Shown: piece after piece, positions 24,085 to 32,088 of the stretch | Numbering within the stretch: position 1 is the stretch's first letter | How the letters are laid out: each line of letters opens with the position of its first letter | DNA from: an uncultured Caulobacter sp. | GTDB taxonomy: Bacteria > Pseudomonadota > Alphaproteobacteria > Caulobacterales > Caulobacteraceae | Direction: 5' to 3' | NCBI RefSeq assembly: GCF_937900395.1 | Contig: NZ_CALCDX010000219.1 | Location: 1-50,942, forward strand | Length of the DNA stretch: 50,942 nt | The notes under the pieces: generated by a model | What the model was told of the DNA's origin: nothing | Seen by the model: the letters and a program-made list of their open reading frames with translations, nothing else | Databases searched by the model: none | Made by a program: the position numbers and the translations under genes

Positions 24085-24095
24085 CTGGCCGCGCC

Positions 24096-25754
24096 TCACC
24101 CAAACAGGCCATGGATCCACCACTTCGGCGCGTCTTCCGCGCCAAACAGCCCTTGCCGAAAGATCCAGTACCGCCCGCCCGCCTCGTCCTCGACGCGGTA
24201 GTAGTCGCGGATCTTGCCCGGTCCCGTCTCGTCGAGCTCGACCCGCCACCATTCCTGGGCGATGCGCTCGGGCCCCTCGGCGCGGCGCACGCGGTGGGAC
24301 CGCCCCCGCCAGGTGAAGGACACCGGCGGGTCGTCGGGCACCTTGGCCAGGACCGTGATCGCCTCGGGCCTCTTGAACAGCCTCACCGGGCGGGGACGGT
24401 CGGGATCCCAGGCCGCGGCGGGCGGCGGGTCCAGGGGCGCGGCGCGGACCACCGCGCGTTCGGGCACGTGGCTCTCATAGGGATCGGCGCGCCAGACGCG
24501 GGCCTCGCCCAGACGGTTGACCAGCCGGTCGATCAGCGGGGCCAGGGTCTCGTCGAGGCCGGCGCCCGCCGCCTTGTCCAGTCCGGCCTGGACGGCGGCC
24601 AGGGGCTCGACCCCGGCGGCGTGGACGGTGACGACCTCGATCCCGAAGCCCGGATCGACCTTGTCCAGCTTGGGGACGATCAGCTTGGCCAGGCGCTTGG
24701 CGTCGCGACCGATACGGGCGAGGCCCGCGCGCACGGGAAAGGCCTGGCCGTCCAGGCGGTGGAACACGACCTCGAAGCGCTTGGCCCCGCGCCCCTCGGC
24801 CTCCAGCCGGGCGCAGATCAGCTCAAGGGCGTCGGCGGCGACGCGGGCCAGATCCTCGGGCGCGCTGATCGGCTCGAAGAAGGCCAGGCGGTCGAACCAG
24901 GGACTGGCCGGCCGGCGGAAGGTCAGGGCCTCGCTCGCCGCGCCAAGGGCCTGGTCGAGGCGGGCCGTGAAGCCAAACCCGAACCGCTTGGCCAGCTGGG
25001 CGCGCGGCAGGCCGTAGAGCTGGCCCACGCGGTGCAGGCCCAGGCGCGGCAGCTGGGCCTCGGCCGCCTCGTCCAGGCGAAGGGCGGCGACGGGCAGGTC
25101 GGCCAGGGCTTCGCGCTGACCACCGGGCGCGACGACGGCCAGATCCTCGCCGTAGCGGGCCAAGCCCCAGGCCGCCCCGGCCGTGTCGGCGATCGCCGCC
25201 CGCGCCGGCACGCCCCAACGCGCCAGCCGCGCGACGAGGTCGACCAGCATGGCCGCCTCCCCGCCCCACAGGTGATCGGTCCCGGTGATGTCCAGGAGCA
25301 GGCCGTCCTCGCCGTCGATCGCCACGGCCGGCGAGAACCGCACGCACCAGTCGCAGAGCGCCTCCAGCGCCGCGCGGTCGGCGGCGGGGTCGTGGTCGAA
25401 GGTCAGAAGGTCCGGGACCAGGGCCAGGGCGTCGGCGGCCTTCTGGCCGGGGAAGAGGCCCAGGGCGCGGGCGGCCTGGTCGACGGCGGCGAGGCGGCGG
25501 GTTCCGCGTTCGGATACGAGCAGAGCGAGGGGGGGCTCAACAGATCCTCCCCCTAGCGGGGGAGGTGTCGCCGCAGGCGACGGAGGGGGAAGTCCTGCTG
25601 GCCCGGCCACTTCCCCCTCCGGTCCTTCGGACCACCTCCCCCTTTGGGGGGAGGATTTTACCGCGCCGTCAGCCGGCTTTACGCCACCCGGGTTCCGCCG
25701 GCGCCACGTCGTGATCGGCCAGTTGGGACACCAGACGGAAAGGATGCGGGCCAT
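24096..25754 (-). CDS. imuB: ImuB, Y-family polymerase-like protein carrying an in-frame repeat
   Basis: Hub of the ImuA-ImuB-DnaE2 mutasome; it has a Y-family polymerase fold without polymerase activity and binds the beta clamp and DnaE2. From ATG 25754 the product has 552 residues: MARILSVWCPNWPITTWRRR, a foreign-looking segment (about 34-71, Ser/Pro/Gly-rich), then the normal fold resumes at LALLVSERGTRRLAAVDQAA, with palm- and finger-like regions and little-finger-like domains, and ends IFRQGLFG...KWWIHGLFG. The foreign segment is exactly a 113-bp palindromic repeat read in frame. The gene overlaps the end of imuA by 86 bp. The insertion sits in the loop after the first strand and helix, which could be tolerated. 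Confidence 0.92.
   Translation of the reverse strand: MARILSVWCPNWPITTWRRRNPGGVKPADGAVKSSPQRGRWSEGPEGEVAGPAGLPPPSPAATPPPLGGGSVEPPLALLVSERGTRRLAAVDQAARALGLFPGQKAADALALVPDLLTFDHDPAADRAALEALCDWCVRFSPAVAIDGEDGLLLDITGTDHLWGGEAAMLVDLVARLARWGVPARAAIADTAGAAWGLARYGEDLAVVAPGGQREALADLPVAALRLDEAAEAQLPRLGLHRVGQLYGLPRAQLAKRFGFGFTARLDQALGAASEALTFRRPASPWFDRLAFFEPISAPEDLARVAADALELICARLEAEGRGAKRFEVVFHRLDGQAFPVRAGLARIGRDAKRLAKLIVPKLDKVDPGFGIEVVTVHAAGVEPLAAVQAGLDKAAGAGLDETLAPLIDRLVNRLGEARVWRADPYESHVPERAVVRAAPLDPPPAAAWDPDRPRPVRLFKRPEAITVLAKVPDDPPVSFTWRGRSHRVRRAEGPERIAQEWWRVELDETGPGKIRDYYRVEDEAGGRYWIFRQGLFGAEDAPKWWIHGLFG
25544..25656. repeat. GGGGGAGG-family repeat inside the imuB reading frame
   Basis: The ends are ATCCTCCCCCTAGCGGGGGAGG and CCTCCCCCTTTGGGGGGAGGAT, with inner GTCGCCGCAGGCGAC and GGTCCTTCGGACC hairpins. 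The plan and terminal sequences match the copies at 23967, 9533 and 30216, which are all intergenic. It spans the last base of imuB codon 33 to the first base of codon 71 and contains no stop in the imuB frame. Confidence 0.92.
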
Positions 25755-26469
25755 GGCCGGCCTCCTGCGCTTCCAAGATCCAGCCGCCGGAACGTCCGCC
25801 CCGGCAGCGCTCGAGTTCGACCCGCCAGCGCGGCGGTCCCAGGCCAATGTCGTCGGGCGGCGCGCCGCTGGGCTGCGGTCCGATCCGCCAACGACTGAAC
25901 GAGGCCGAGCCGGACACCGTCCGAGGCCCTTCCCCCGCCCCTCCTCTCCCCACTTGGCCGCCATAGGGCCGGCGATGCAGCAGCAGCCCCAGGCCACCGC
26001 GCTTCTCGCAGGCCAACTGCAGGCGGCGGCCGGCGGTCAGGTCCGGGGCCTCGGCCTCGCCGACGGCCGCGCTCACCCCTTGTGTGGAAAGCGCGTCCTC
26101 CAGCACCGACAGCACCTCGGCCTCGTCACGGGCCCGGACCTGGATCAGCCGCTGGGCGGGGAAGCCCAGGCCGGCGAGGCCCGGCGCGAACAGGTCGCTT
26201 CGCCGCGCCACCCAGACCACGACGCCGGTCGTGACTAGAGGCTTCAGCAACAGGCTGGCGAAGGCCGCCGGGGCCGCGCCGGTCTCGCCCTCCAGCCCCG
26301 CGCCGACCACCTCGTGCCAGGCGCCCAGCGGCAGGCCGCCGCCCGGAAAGCAGGCGTCGATGGCCGGATCGCCGAACGGCAGGACCGGAGTCGGAGTCCG
26401 AGTCCCCGCTTCGATCGCGGCGATCCGGCCTCTCAGGGCCGCAAGACGCGCCTCGCGCGATCCGGCCAT
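25669..26469 (-). CDS. imuA: ImuA, RecA-like/SulA-related SOS mutagenesis protein
   Basis: The first gene of the SOS-induced mutasome operon. The 266-residue product has the ImuA outline: an N-terminal helix (SREARLAALRGRIAAIEAG), PVLPFGDPAIDACFPGGGLPLGAWHEVVG, and a RecA-like core with VVVWVARRSDLFAPGLAGLGF and RLIQVRARDEAEVLSVLEDAL, but no proper Walker A. I choose the ATG at 26469 because GGAG lies 7 bp upstream; the ATG at 26481 would abut the SOS box. The C-terminus (from about 238) is translated from DNA that also encodes the start of imuB. Confidence 0.9.
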   Translation of the reverse strand: MAGSREARLAALRGRIAAIEAGTRTPTPVLPFGDPAIDACFPGGGLPLGAWHEVVGAGLEGETGAAPAAFASLLLKPLVTTGVVVWVARRSDLFAPGLAGLGFPAQRLIQVRARDEAEVLSVLEDALSTQGVSAAVGEAEAPDLTAGRRLQLACEKRGGLGLLLHRRPYGGQVGRGGAGEGPRTVSGSASFSRWRIGPQPSGAPPDDIGLGPPRWRVELERCRGGRSGGWILEAQEAGHGPHPFRLVSQLADHDVAPAEPGWRKAG

Positions 26470-26481
26470 CGCACACTCCAT

Positions 26482-26496
26482 GTTCCACTTTTGTTC
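26482..26496. promoter_or_regulatory. LexA (SOS) box of the imuA-imuB-dnaE2 operon
   Basis: GTTC-CACTTTT-GTTC, a perfect match to the direct-repeat GTTC-N7-GTTC LexA site of alphaproteobacteria. It lies 13 bp upstream of the chosen imuA start and 88 bp upstream of the divergent carboxylase. LexA bound here would block transcription of the mutasome until DNA damage. Confidence 0.93.
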
Positions 26497-26584
26497 TGAT
26501 CTTCAGGCGCGGGAGAGTCAAGCCTTGGAGAGTCGGTCGCGACCGGCCAAAGTGTCTCAAACGGCCGTATGAAGTGAGCCCGCC

Positions 26585-29500
26585 ATGTCCTTGTCCCGCG
26601 TCCTGATCGCCAATCGCGGCGAGATCGCCGTCCGCATCGCCCGCGCGGCGGCGGAGGCCGGGATCGAGAGCGTGGCGGTGTTCGCGGCCGACGACGCGGC
26701 CAGCCTCCACGTGGCCGCCGCCGACCAGGCGGTCGCCCTGCCCGGAACCGGGGCCAAGGCCTATCTCGACATCGAGGCCATCGTCGCCGCCGCCAAGACG
26801 AGGGACTGCCAGGCCCTGCATCCCGGCTACGGCTTCCTGTCGGAGAACCCCAGCTTGGCGCGGGCCTGCGCGGCGGCGGGGATCACCTTCGTCGGCCCCT
26901 CGCCCGAGCATCTGGCGACCTTCGGCGACAAGGCCGCCGCCCGGGCGCTCGCCGCCGAGCGCGGCCTGGCGCTGATCCCCGGGACCGGCCCGATCGACCT
27001 GGAGGCGGCCCGCGTCTTCCAGGCCGAGCACGGGGCGATCCTGCTGAAGGCCCGGGCCGGCGGCGGCGGGCGCGGCATGCGGGTGGTGCTGGACCCCGGC
27101 GAGTTGGACGCGGCCTACGCCGCCTGCGAACGCGAGGCCGTGGCCGCGTTCGGCGACGGCGGGCTCTATGCCGAGAAGCGGATCGAACGGGCTCGCCACG
27201 TCGAGGTCCAGATCGTCGGCGACGGCGCCGAGGTGCTGGCCCTGGGCGACCGCGACTGCTCCCTGCAGCGGCGCAACCAGAAACTGGTCGAGATCGCCCC
27301 GGCCGTCCTGCCCGACAACCTGGCCGCCCTGCTGGCCGGCTGGTCCGAGCGCCTGTGCGCCGGCTATCGCGGCCTGGCGACCGTCGAGTTCCTGATCGAC
27401 GTCGAGACCGGCGAGCCCTACTTCATCGAGGTCAATCCGCGCCTGCAGGTCGAGCACACGGTCACCGAGGAGGTCACGGGCCTGGATCTGGTCCGCCTGC
27501 AGCTGGACCTGGCGGCTGGAGCCACGCTGGCCGACCTTTCCCTGACCACCGCCCCGCCCACCTTCGGCGTGGCCATCCAGGCGCGGATCAACGCCGAGAC
27601 CCTGACCGCCGACGGCCAGGTCAAGCCGTCCAGCGGGACCTTGAGCGCCTGGGCGCCGCCCGGCGGTCCGGGCGTGCGGGTCGACGCCGGAGCGACGGCG
27701 GGCCAGGGCGTCGGCGGATCCTACGACAGCCTGCTGGCCAAGGTGATCGCGCGGGGCCGCACGCCGCGCGAGGCCGCCGCGCGCCTGGATCGGGCGCTCG
27801 CCGAGTTCGAGATCGGCGACGTCGCCACCACCGCCCCGCTGATCCGGGCGATCCTGGGCCATCCCGAGGTAAGCGAGGCGACCACCGGCTTCATCGCCCG
27901 CCACGCCGCCGACCTGGTGGTTCACGCGCAGGCCCTGTCGCCCGCCGTCGCCGAGACGCGGACGTTCGAAACGCCGGCGGGCGCCCTGGCCGCCCTCGCC
28001 CCGCTGGCGGCCACGGTCGGATCGGTGGCGGCGGCCGTCGGCGACCTGGTTCGGCCCGGCCAGGCCCTGGCGGTGCTGGAGGCGATGAAGATGGAGCACC
28101 TCGTTCCCGCCGAGACCGGCGGCCAGGTGCTGGCGATCCTGGTCGAGCCGGGTCAGACCGTGGCCGAGGGCCAGCCGCTGATCCTGCTGGAGCCGGCCGA
28201 GGTCGAAGGCGGCGTCGCGGTCGAGACGGCCGCCGAGAATCTCGATGCGATCCGCCCGGACCTGGCCGAGGTCATCGCTCGCCATCGTCACACCCTGGAC
28301 GAGGCCCGCCCCGACGCGGTCGCCCGTCGCCGCAAGACCGGCCACCGCACGGCGCGGGAGAACATCGACGACCTGGTCGATCCCGGCAGCTTCCTGGAGT
28401 ACGGAGCCCTGGCCGTCGCCGCCCAGAAGCGGCGGCGCTCGACCGAGGACCTGATCGCCAATACCCCCGCCGACGGCCTGATCACCGGGATCGGGACCGT
28501 CAACGGCGCGCTCTTCCCGCCCGACAAGGCGCGCACGGCGGCGCTGGCCTATGACTTCACCGTGCTGGCGGGCACGCAGGGCGCGATGAACCACCGCAAG
28601 TCCGACCGGCTGATGAGCGTGATCGCCGACCAGAAGCTGCCGGTCGTGTGGTTCGCCGAGGGCGGCGGCGGGCGGCCCGGCGACACCGACACCACGGCGG
28701 TGGCGGGGCTGGACGTGCCGACGTTCAGGAGCTTCGCCCAGCTGTCGGGCCTGGTCCCCAAGATCGCCATCGTCGCCGGCCGCTGCTTCGCCGGCAACGC
28801 CGCCATCGCCGGCCTGTCGGAGATCATCATCGCCACCCGGGACAGCAATCTCGGCATGGGTGGGCCGGCGATGATCGAGGGCGGCGGGCTAGGCGTCTTC
28901 CGGCCCGAGGCGATCGGCCCTTCGGCCCATCAGTGGCGCAACGGGGTCATCGACATCCTGGCCGAGGACGAGGCCCACGCCACGACGCTGGCCAAGCAGG
29001 CGCTGTCCTACTTTCAGGGCCCGCTCTCGACCTGGACCGCGCCTGACCAGCGGCGCCTGCGCCAGGCGATCCCGGAGAACCGGCTACGGGTCTATGACGT
29101 GCGGAGCCTCGTCAACGGCCTGGTCGACGAGGGGACGTTCCTGGAGCTGCGCGGCGGCTTCGCGGCCGGCATGGTCACGGGCCTCGTCCGCATCGAAGGC
29201 CGGCCGATGGGGCTGATCGCCAACGATCCGCGACACCTGGGCGGGGCCATCGACTGCGAGGGGGCCGAGAAGGCCGCCCGGTTCCTGCAGCTGTGCGACG
29301 CCTTCGCCCTGCCGGTGCTGAGCCTGTGCGACACCCCGGGCTTCATGGTCGGACCGGACAGCGAGGACGCCGCCGCCGTGCGCCGCGTCAGCCGCCAGTT
29401 CATCGCCGGGGCCAAGCTGCGCTCGCCCCTGTTCACGGTGGTCACCCGCAAGGGTTATGGCCTCGGGGCGCAGGCCATGGCCGGCGGGTCGTTCCATGCC

Positions 29501-29797
29501 CCGGCCTTCATCGCCGCCTGGCCGACGGGCGAGTTCGGCGGCATGGGCCTGGAGGGCGCGGTCAAGCTGGGCTACCGCAAGGAGCTGGAAGCGCAGACCG
29601 ATCCGGTCAAGCAGAAGGCGCTCTACGACCAGCTGGTGGCCAAGCTCTACGCGGCCGGCAAGGCGACCAGCATGGCCGCGGCCCTGGAGATCGACGCGGT
29701 CATCGACCCGGCCGACACCCGGCGCTGGATCCTGGGCGGACTGGATGCGGCGGCTGGCGCGAGCCGGCCTTGGGCGGTGCGGGTGGATAGCTTCTGA
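26585..29797 (+). CDS. Single-chain biotin-dependent acyl-CoA carboxylase
   Basis: Carboxylates an acyl-CoA using ATP, bicarbonate and covalently bound biotin. One 1070-residue chain holds a biotin carboxylase (about 1-450: VLIANRGEIAVRI, the glycine-rich ATP loop KARAGGGGRGMR, EVNPRLQVEH), a biotin carrier domain (about 470-540) with the biotinyl site EAMKM (Lys502), and a carboxyltransferase (about 560-1070) with oxyanion-hole glycines around GAMNHRKSDR, GMGGPAMIEGGG and GGSFHAPAF. This order is that of the single-chain long-chain acyl-CoA carboxylases known from mycobacteria and some proteobacteria. The substrate range is inferred only. It is divergent from the SOS operon across 115 bp. 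Confidence 0.9.
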   Translation: MSLSRVLIANRGEIAVRIARAAAEAGIESVAVFAADDAASLHVAAADQAVALPGTGAKAYLDIEAIVAAAKTRDCQALHPGYGFLSENPSLARACAAAGITFVGPSPEHLATFGDKAAARALAAERGLALIPGTGPIDLEAARVFQAEHGAILLKARAGGGGRGMRVVLDPGELDAAYAACEREAVAAFGDGGLYAEKRIERARHVEVQIVGDGAEVLALGDRDCSLQRRNQKLVEIAPAVLPDNLAALLAGWSERLCAGYRGLATVEFLIDVETGEPYFIEVNPRLQVEHTVTEEVTGLDLVRLQLDLAAGATLADLSLTTAPPTFGVAIQARINAETLTADGQVKPSSGTLSAWAPPGGPGVRVDAGATAGQGVGGSYDSLLAKVIARGRTPREAAARLDRALAEFEIGDVATTAPLIRAILGHPEVSEATTGFIARHAADLVVHAQALSPAVAETRTFETPAGALAALAPLAATVGSVAAAVGDLVRPGQALAVLEAMKMEHLVPAETGGQVLAILVEPGQTVAEGQPLILLEPAEVEGGVAVETAAENLDAIRPDLAEVIARHRHTLDEARPDAVARRRKTGHRTARENIDDLVDPGSFLEYGALAVAAQKRRRSTEDLIANTPADGLITGIGTVNGALFPPDKARTAALAYDFTVLAGTQGAMNHRKSDRLMSVIADQKLPVVWFAEGGGGRPGDTDTTAVAGLDVPTFRSFAQLSGLVPKIAIVAGRCFAGNAAIAGLSEIIIATRDSNLGMGGPAMIEGGGLGVFRPEAIGPSAHQWRNGVIDILAEDEAHATTLAKQALSYFQGPLSTWTAPDQRRLRQAIPENRLRVYDVRSLVNGLVDEGTFLELRGGFAAGMVTGLVRIEGRPMGLIANDPRHLGGAIDCEGAEKAARFLQLCDAFALPVLSLCDTPGFMVGPDSEDAAAVRRVSRQFIAGAKLRSPLFTVVTRKGYGLGAQAMAGGSFHAPAFIAAWPTGEFGGMGLEGAVKLGYRKELEAQTDPVKQKALYDQLVAKLYAAGKATSMAAALEIDAVIDPADTRRWILGGLDAAAGASRPWAVRVDSF

Positions 29798-29829
29798 TCA
29801 ATCGTCCTCCAGCGGGGAGGATTTCCGGC

Positions 29830-30198
29830 CTAGCCGTCCCGGTTCATCCACTGGGTGGCGATGATCGGGCCGAAGAAGAAGCCGATGCCGCAGGTGTCGG
29901 CGACGATGTCGAACACGTCAGCGTCACGGCCGATGACCGGCAGGCCCTGCAGGATCTCGATGGCGACGCCGAAGCCCAACAGCACCACGCCGATCTTCCA
30001 GTAACGGCTCCTGGGCAGGGCCATGGTCGCCAGGAAGGTCAGGCCGTAGAAGACGATGAAGTGCTTGGCCTTGTCCCACGGGATCAGGCCAGCGGTGTCG
30101 TCGCCGGGCGCCAGGGCCGCGTAAAGCGTGAACGCCACGGCGGCGACGAAGGCGGCCAGGCCCAGCCAGTTGATCTTGCGCGGAACGAGCAGGGACAT
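29830..30198 (-). CDS. VanZ-like membrane protein
   Basis: A 122-residue protein with four predicted membrane segments (about 10-28, 47-63, 67-85 and 98-114). The VanZ-family features are DKAKHFIVFYGLTFLA and the later EILQGLPVIGRDADVFDIVADTCGIGFF, in which a conserved E..Q...RD.D..D..A...G pattern is visible. VanZ proteins are linked to teicoplanin resistance in enterococci, but in alphaproteobacteria their role is unknown and the name implies no resistance. It is convergent with the carboxylase and separated from serA by a repeat. Confidence 0.85.
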   Translation of the reverse strand: MSLLVPRKINWLGLAAFVAAVAFTLYAALAPGDDTAGLIPWDKAKHFIVFYGLTFLATMALPRSRYWKIGVVLLGFGVAIEILQGLPVIGRDADVFDIVADTCGIGFFFGPIIATQWMNRDG

Positions 30199-30215
30199 GC
30201 GGGGCCTTTTGACAA

Positions 30216-30368
30216 GCTCCTCCCCCGCCTTGCGGGGGAGGTGGCCCAGAGGGCCGGAGGGGGCTAGCTGGACTTATGCCGCATTGGCCCCCTCAGTCGC
30301 GGAGTTTATCCTCGGGCGCGCGCTTCGCGCGACCCGGGGGTGACAGCTCCCCCGCATCGCGGGGGAGC
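30216..30368. repeat. Palindromic intergenic repeat, GGGGGAGG family, long copy
   Basis: Left end GCTCCTCCCCCGCCTTGCGGGGGAGG, right end GCTCCCCCGCATCGCGGGGGAGC. Between them are GGCCCAGAGGGCC and an extra CGGGCGCGCGCTTCGCGCGACCCG hairpin not present in the 113-121 bp copies, making this one 153 bp. It lies between the VanZ-like gene and the end of serA and may help terminate serA. Confidence 0.8.
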
Positions 30369-30376
30369 ATCTATAA

Positions 30377-31957
30377 TCAGAACGTCAGGGCGCGCGCTTC
30401 CTTGACGTGCGGCAGAGCCTGGATCTTGCCCAGCAGGGCCGCGTCCGGCGCCTGGTCGACGCCCACGAGGGCGATGGCGTCCTCGTCGGCGGCCACGCGA
30501 CCCAGGTTGAAGGTGGCGATGTTGACGCCCGCCTCGCCCAGCAGGCCGCCCAGGGCGCCGATGAAGCCCGGCTTGTCCAGGTTGTTGATGTACAGCATGG
30601 CCGGCGAGAAGGCCGCGTCCAGCTCCATGCCCTTGACCTCGACGATGCGCGGCGCGCCGGCGATCACCGTGCCGGCGAAGGCGCGCTTGCCCTTCTCGGT
30701 GGTGATGGTCACGCGCATCAGGCTGTCATAGGTGGGGCTGACTTCCTGGCGGCTCTCCGAGACGGTGATGCCGCGCTCCTTGGCCACGGCCGGGGCCGAA
30801 ACCATGTTGATCTCGGCCAGCATCGGCTTCAGCACGCCGGCCAGGGCCGCCGAGGTCATCGGCTTGACGTTGAGGTTGCTGACCTCGCCCTCGTAGGCGA
30901 TGTCGATGGCCTTGATGCCGAAGTCGACCATCTGGCCGGCGAAGGCGCCGATCTTCTCGGCCAGGGCCACGAACGGCTTCAGCTTGGGGGCTTCTTCGGC
31001 GGTGATCGAGGGGCTGTTCAGGGCGTTGGTAACCGCGCCGGTCAGCAGGTAGTCGCTGACCTGCTCGGCGACCTGCAGGGCCACGTTCTCCTGGGCCTCG
31101 CTGGTCGAGGCGCCAAGGTGCGGGGTGGCCACCACCTTGTCCGAACCGAACAGTGGGTTTTCCTTGGCCGGCTCGACGGTGAACACGTCGAAGGCCGCGC
31201 CGCCGACATGCCCCTCGTCCAGCAGCTTGCGCAGGGCTGCTTCATCGACCAGGCCGCCGCGGGCGCAGTTGACGATCAGCACGCCCTTCTTGGTCTTGGC
31301 GAGCGCTTCGGCCGACAGGATGTTGCGGGTCTTGTCGGTCAGCGGGGTGTGCAGGGTGATGACGTCGGCGCGGGCCAGCAGGTCTTCCAGCTCGACCTTC
31401 TCGACGCCCATCTCGACGGCGCGTTCGGGTGACAGGAAAGGATCGTAGGCCACGACCTTCATCTTCAGCCCGAGAGCCCGGTCGGCGACGATGCCGCCGA
31501 TGTTGCCGGCGCCGATCAGGCCCAGGGTCTTGGCGTAGAGCTCCACGCCCATGAAGCGGTTCTTCTCCCACTTGCCGGCCTGGGTCGAGGCGTCGGCGGC
31601 GGGGATCTGACGGGCCAGGGCGAACATCATGGCGATGGCGTGCTCGGCCGTGGTGATCGAGTTGCCGAACGGGGTGTTCATCACCACCACGCCCTTGGCC
31701 GTCGCGGCCGGGATGTCGACGTTGTCGACGCCGATGCCGGCGCGGGCGATGACCTTCAGGCGGTTGGCGGCGGCGATCACGTCCTTGTCGAGCTTGGCGC
31801 CCGAGCGGATGGCGATGCCGTCATAGTCGCCGATCACGGCGATCAGTTCGTCCTTGGACAGGCCGACCTTGATGTCGAAGTCCAGGCCGCGGTTCTTGAA
31901 GATGTCGACGGCGGCGGGGCTGAGCTTGTCGGCGATGAGGACGCGGGGAGCGGTCAT
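30377..31957 (-). CDS. serA: D-3-phosphoglycerate dehydrogenase
   Basis: The first step of serine synthesis: NAD-dependent oxidation of 3-phosphoglycerate. The 526-residue product has the long SerA form: a substrate/NAD domain with LGLIGAGNIGGIVADRALG (Rossmann loop), the catalytic region NCARGGLVDEAAL and TPHLGASTSEAQENVA, an intervening domain (about 320-450), and a C-terminal ACT domain (MLYINNLDKPGFIGALGGLLGEAGVNIATF), where serine feedback usually acts. The ATG at 31957 gives the family N-terminus MTAPRVLIADKLSPAAVDIF. It follows serC on the same strand after a 131-bp gap holding a repeat. Confidence 0.97.
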   Translation of the reverse strand: MTAPRVLIADKLSPAAVDIFKNRGLDFDIKVGLSKDELIAVIGDYDGIAIRSGAKLDKDVIAAANRLKVIARAGIGVDNVDIPAATAKGVVVMNTPFGNSITTAEHAIAMMFALARQIPAADASTQAGKWEKNRFMGVELYAKTLGLIGAGNIGGIVADRALGLKMKVVAYDPFLSPERAVEMGVEKVELEDLLARADVITLHTPLTDKTRNILSAEALAKTKKGVLIVNCARGGLVDEAALRKLLDEGHVGGAAFDVFTVEPAKENPLFGSDKVVATPHLGASTSEAQENVALQVAEQVSDYLLTGAVTNALNSPSITAEEAPKLKPFVALAEKIGAFAGQMVDFGIKAIDIAYEGEVSNLNVKPMTSAALAGVLKPMLAEINMVSAPAVAKERGITVSESRQEVSPTYDSLMRVTITTEKGKRAFAGTVIAGAPRIVEVKGMELDAAFSPAMLYINNLDKPGFIGALGGLLGEAGVNIATFNLGRVAADEDAIALVGVDQAPDAALLGKIQALPHVKEARALTF

Positions 31958-31980
31958 GGAGTCAGTCTCCGGATATCGGG

Positions 31981-32080
31981 CCCTTCCCCCTCGATGGGGG
32001 AAGGGTTGGGATGGGGGTGCTTGCTGATGTGGCGGGGGATCACCCCCACCCCTACCCCTCCCCCATCGAGGGGGAGGGAG
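31981..32080. repeat. Palindromic intergenic repeat, CCCTTCCCCCATC family
   Basis: End hairpins CCCTTCCCCCTCGATGGGGGAAGGG and CCCCTCCCCCATCGAGGGGGAGGG, with inner ATGGGGGTG and CACCCCCACC arms facing each other. It separates serC from serA. If the two are one transcript, this structure could set a different mRNA level for serA. Confidence 0.85.
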
Positions 32081-32088
32081 GGCGCGAG

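Noticed and set aside
22509..25556. A 1015-residue plus-strand frame opposite dnaE2 and imuB
   Set aside because: Composition is typical of the antisense of GC-rich genes, and the opposite strand encodes recognised proteins over the whole length.
24096..25997. Longer version of imuB starting at 25997
   Set aside because: The extra 81 residues are the imuA gene read in another frame; MARILSVW at 25754 is the family N-terminus.
26126..28594. An 822-residue minus-strand frame opposite the carboxylase
   Set aside because: The carboxylase on the plus strand has full domain motifs; the antisense frame has none.
29830..30198. Glycopeptide resistance from the VanZ-like gene
   Set aside because: VanZ-like proteins are widespread without any resistance role, and no other van genes are present.
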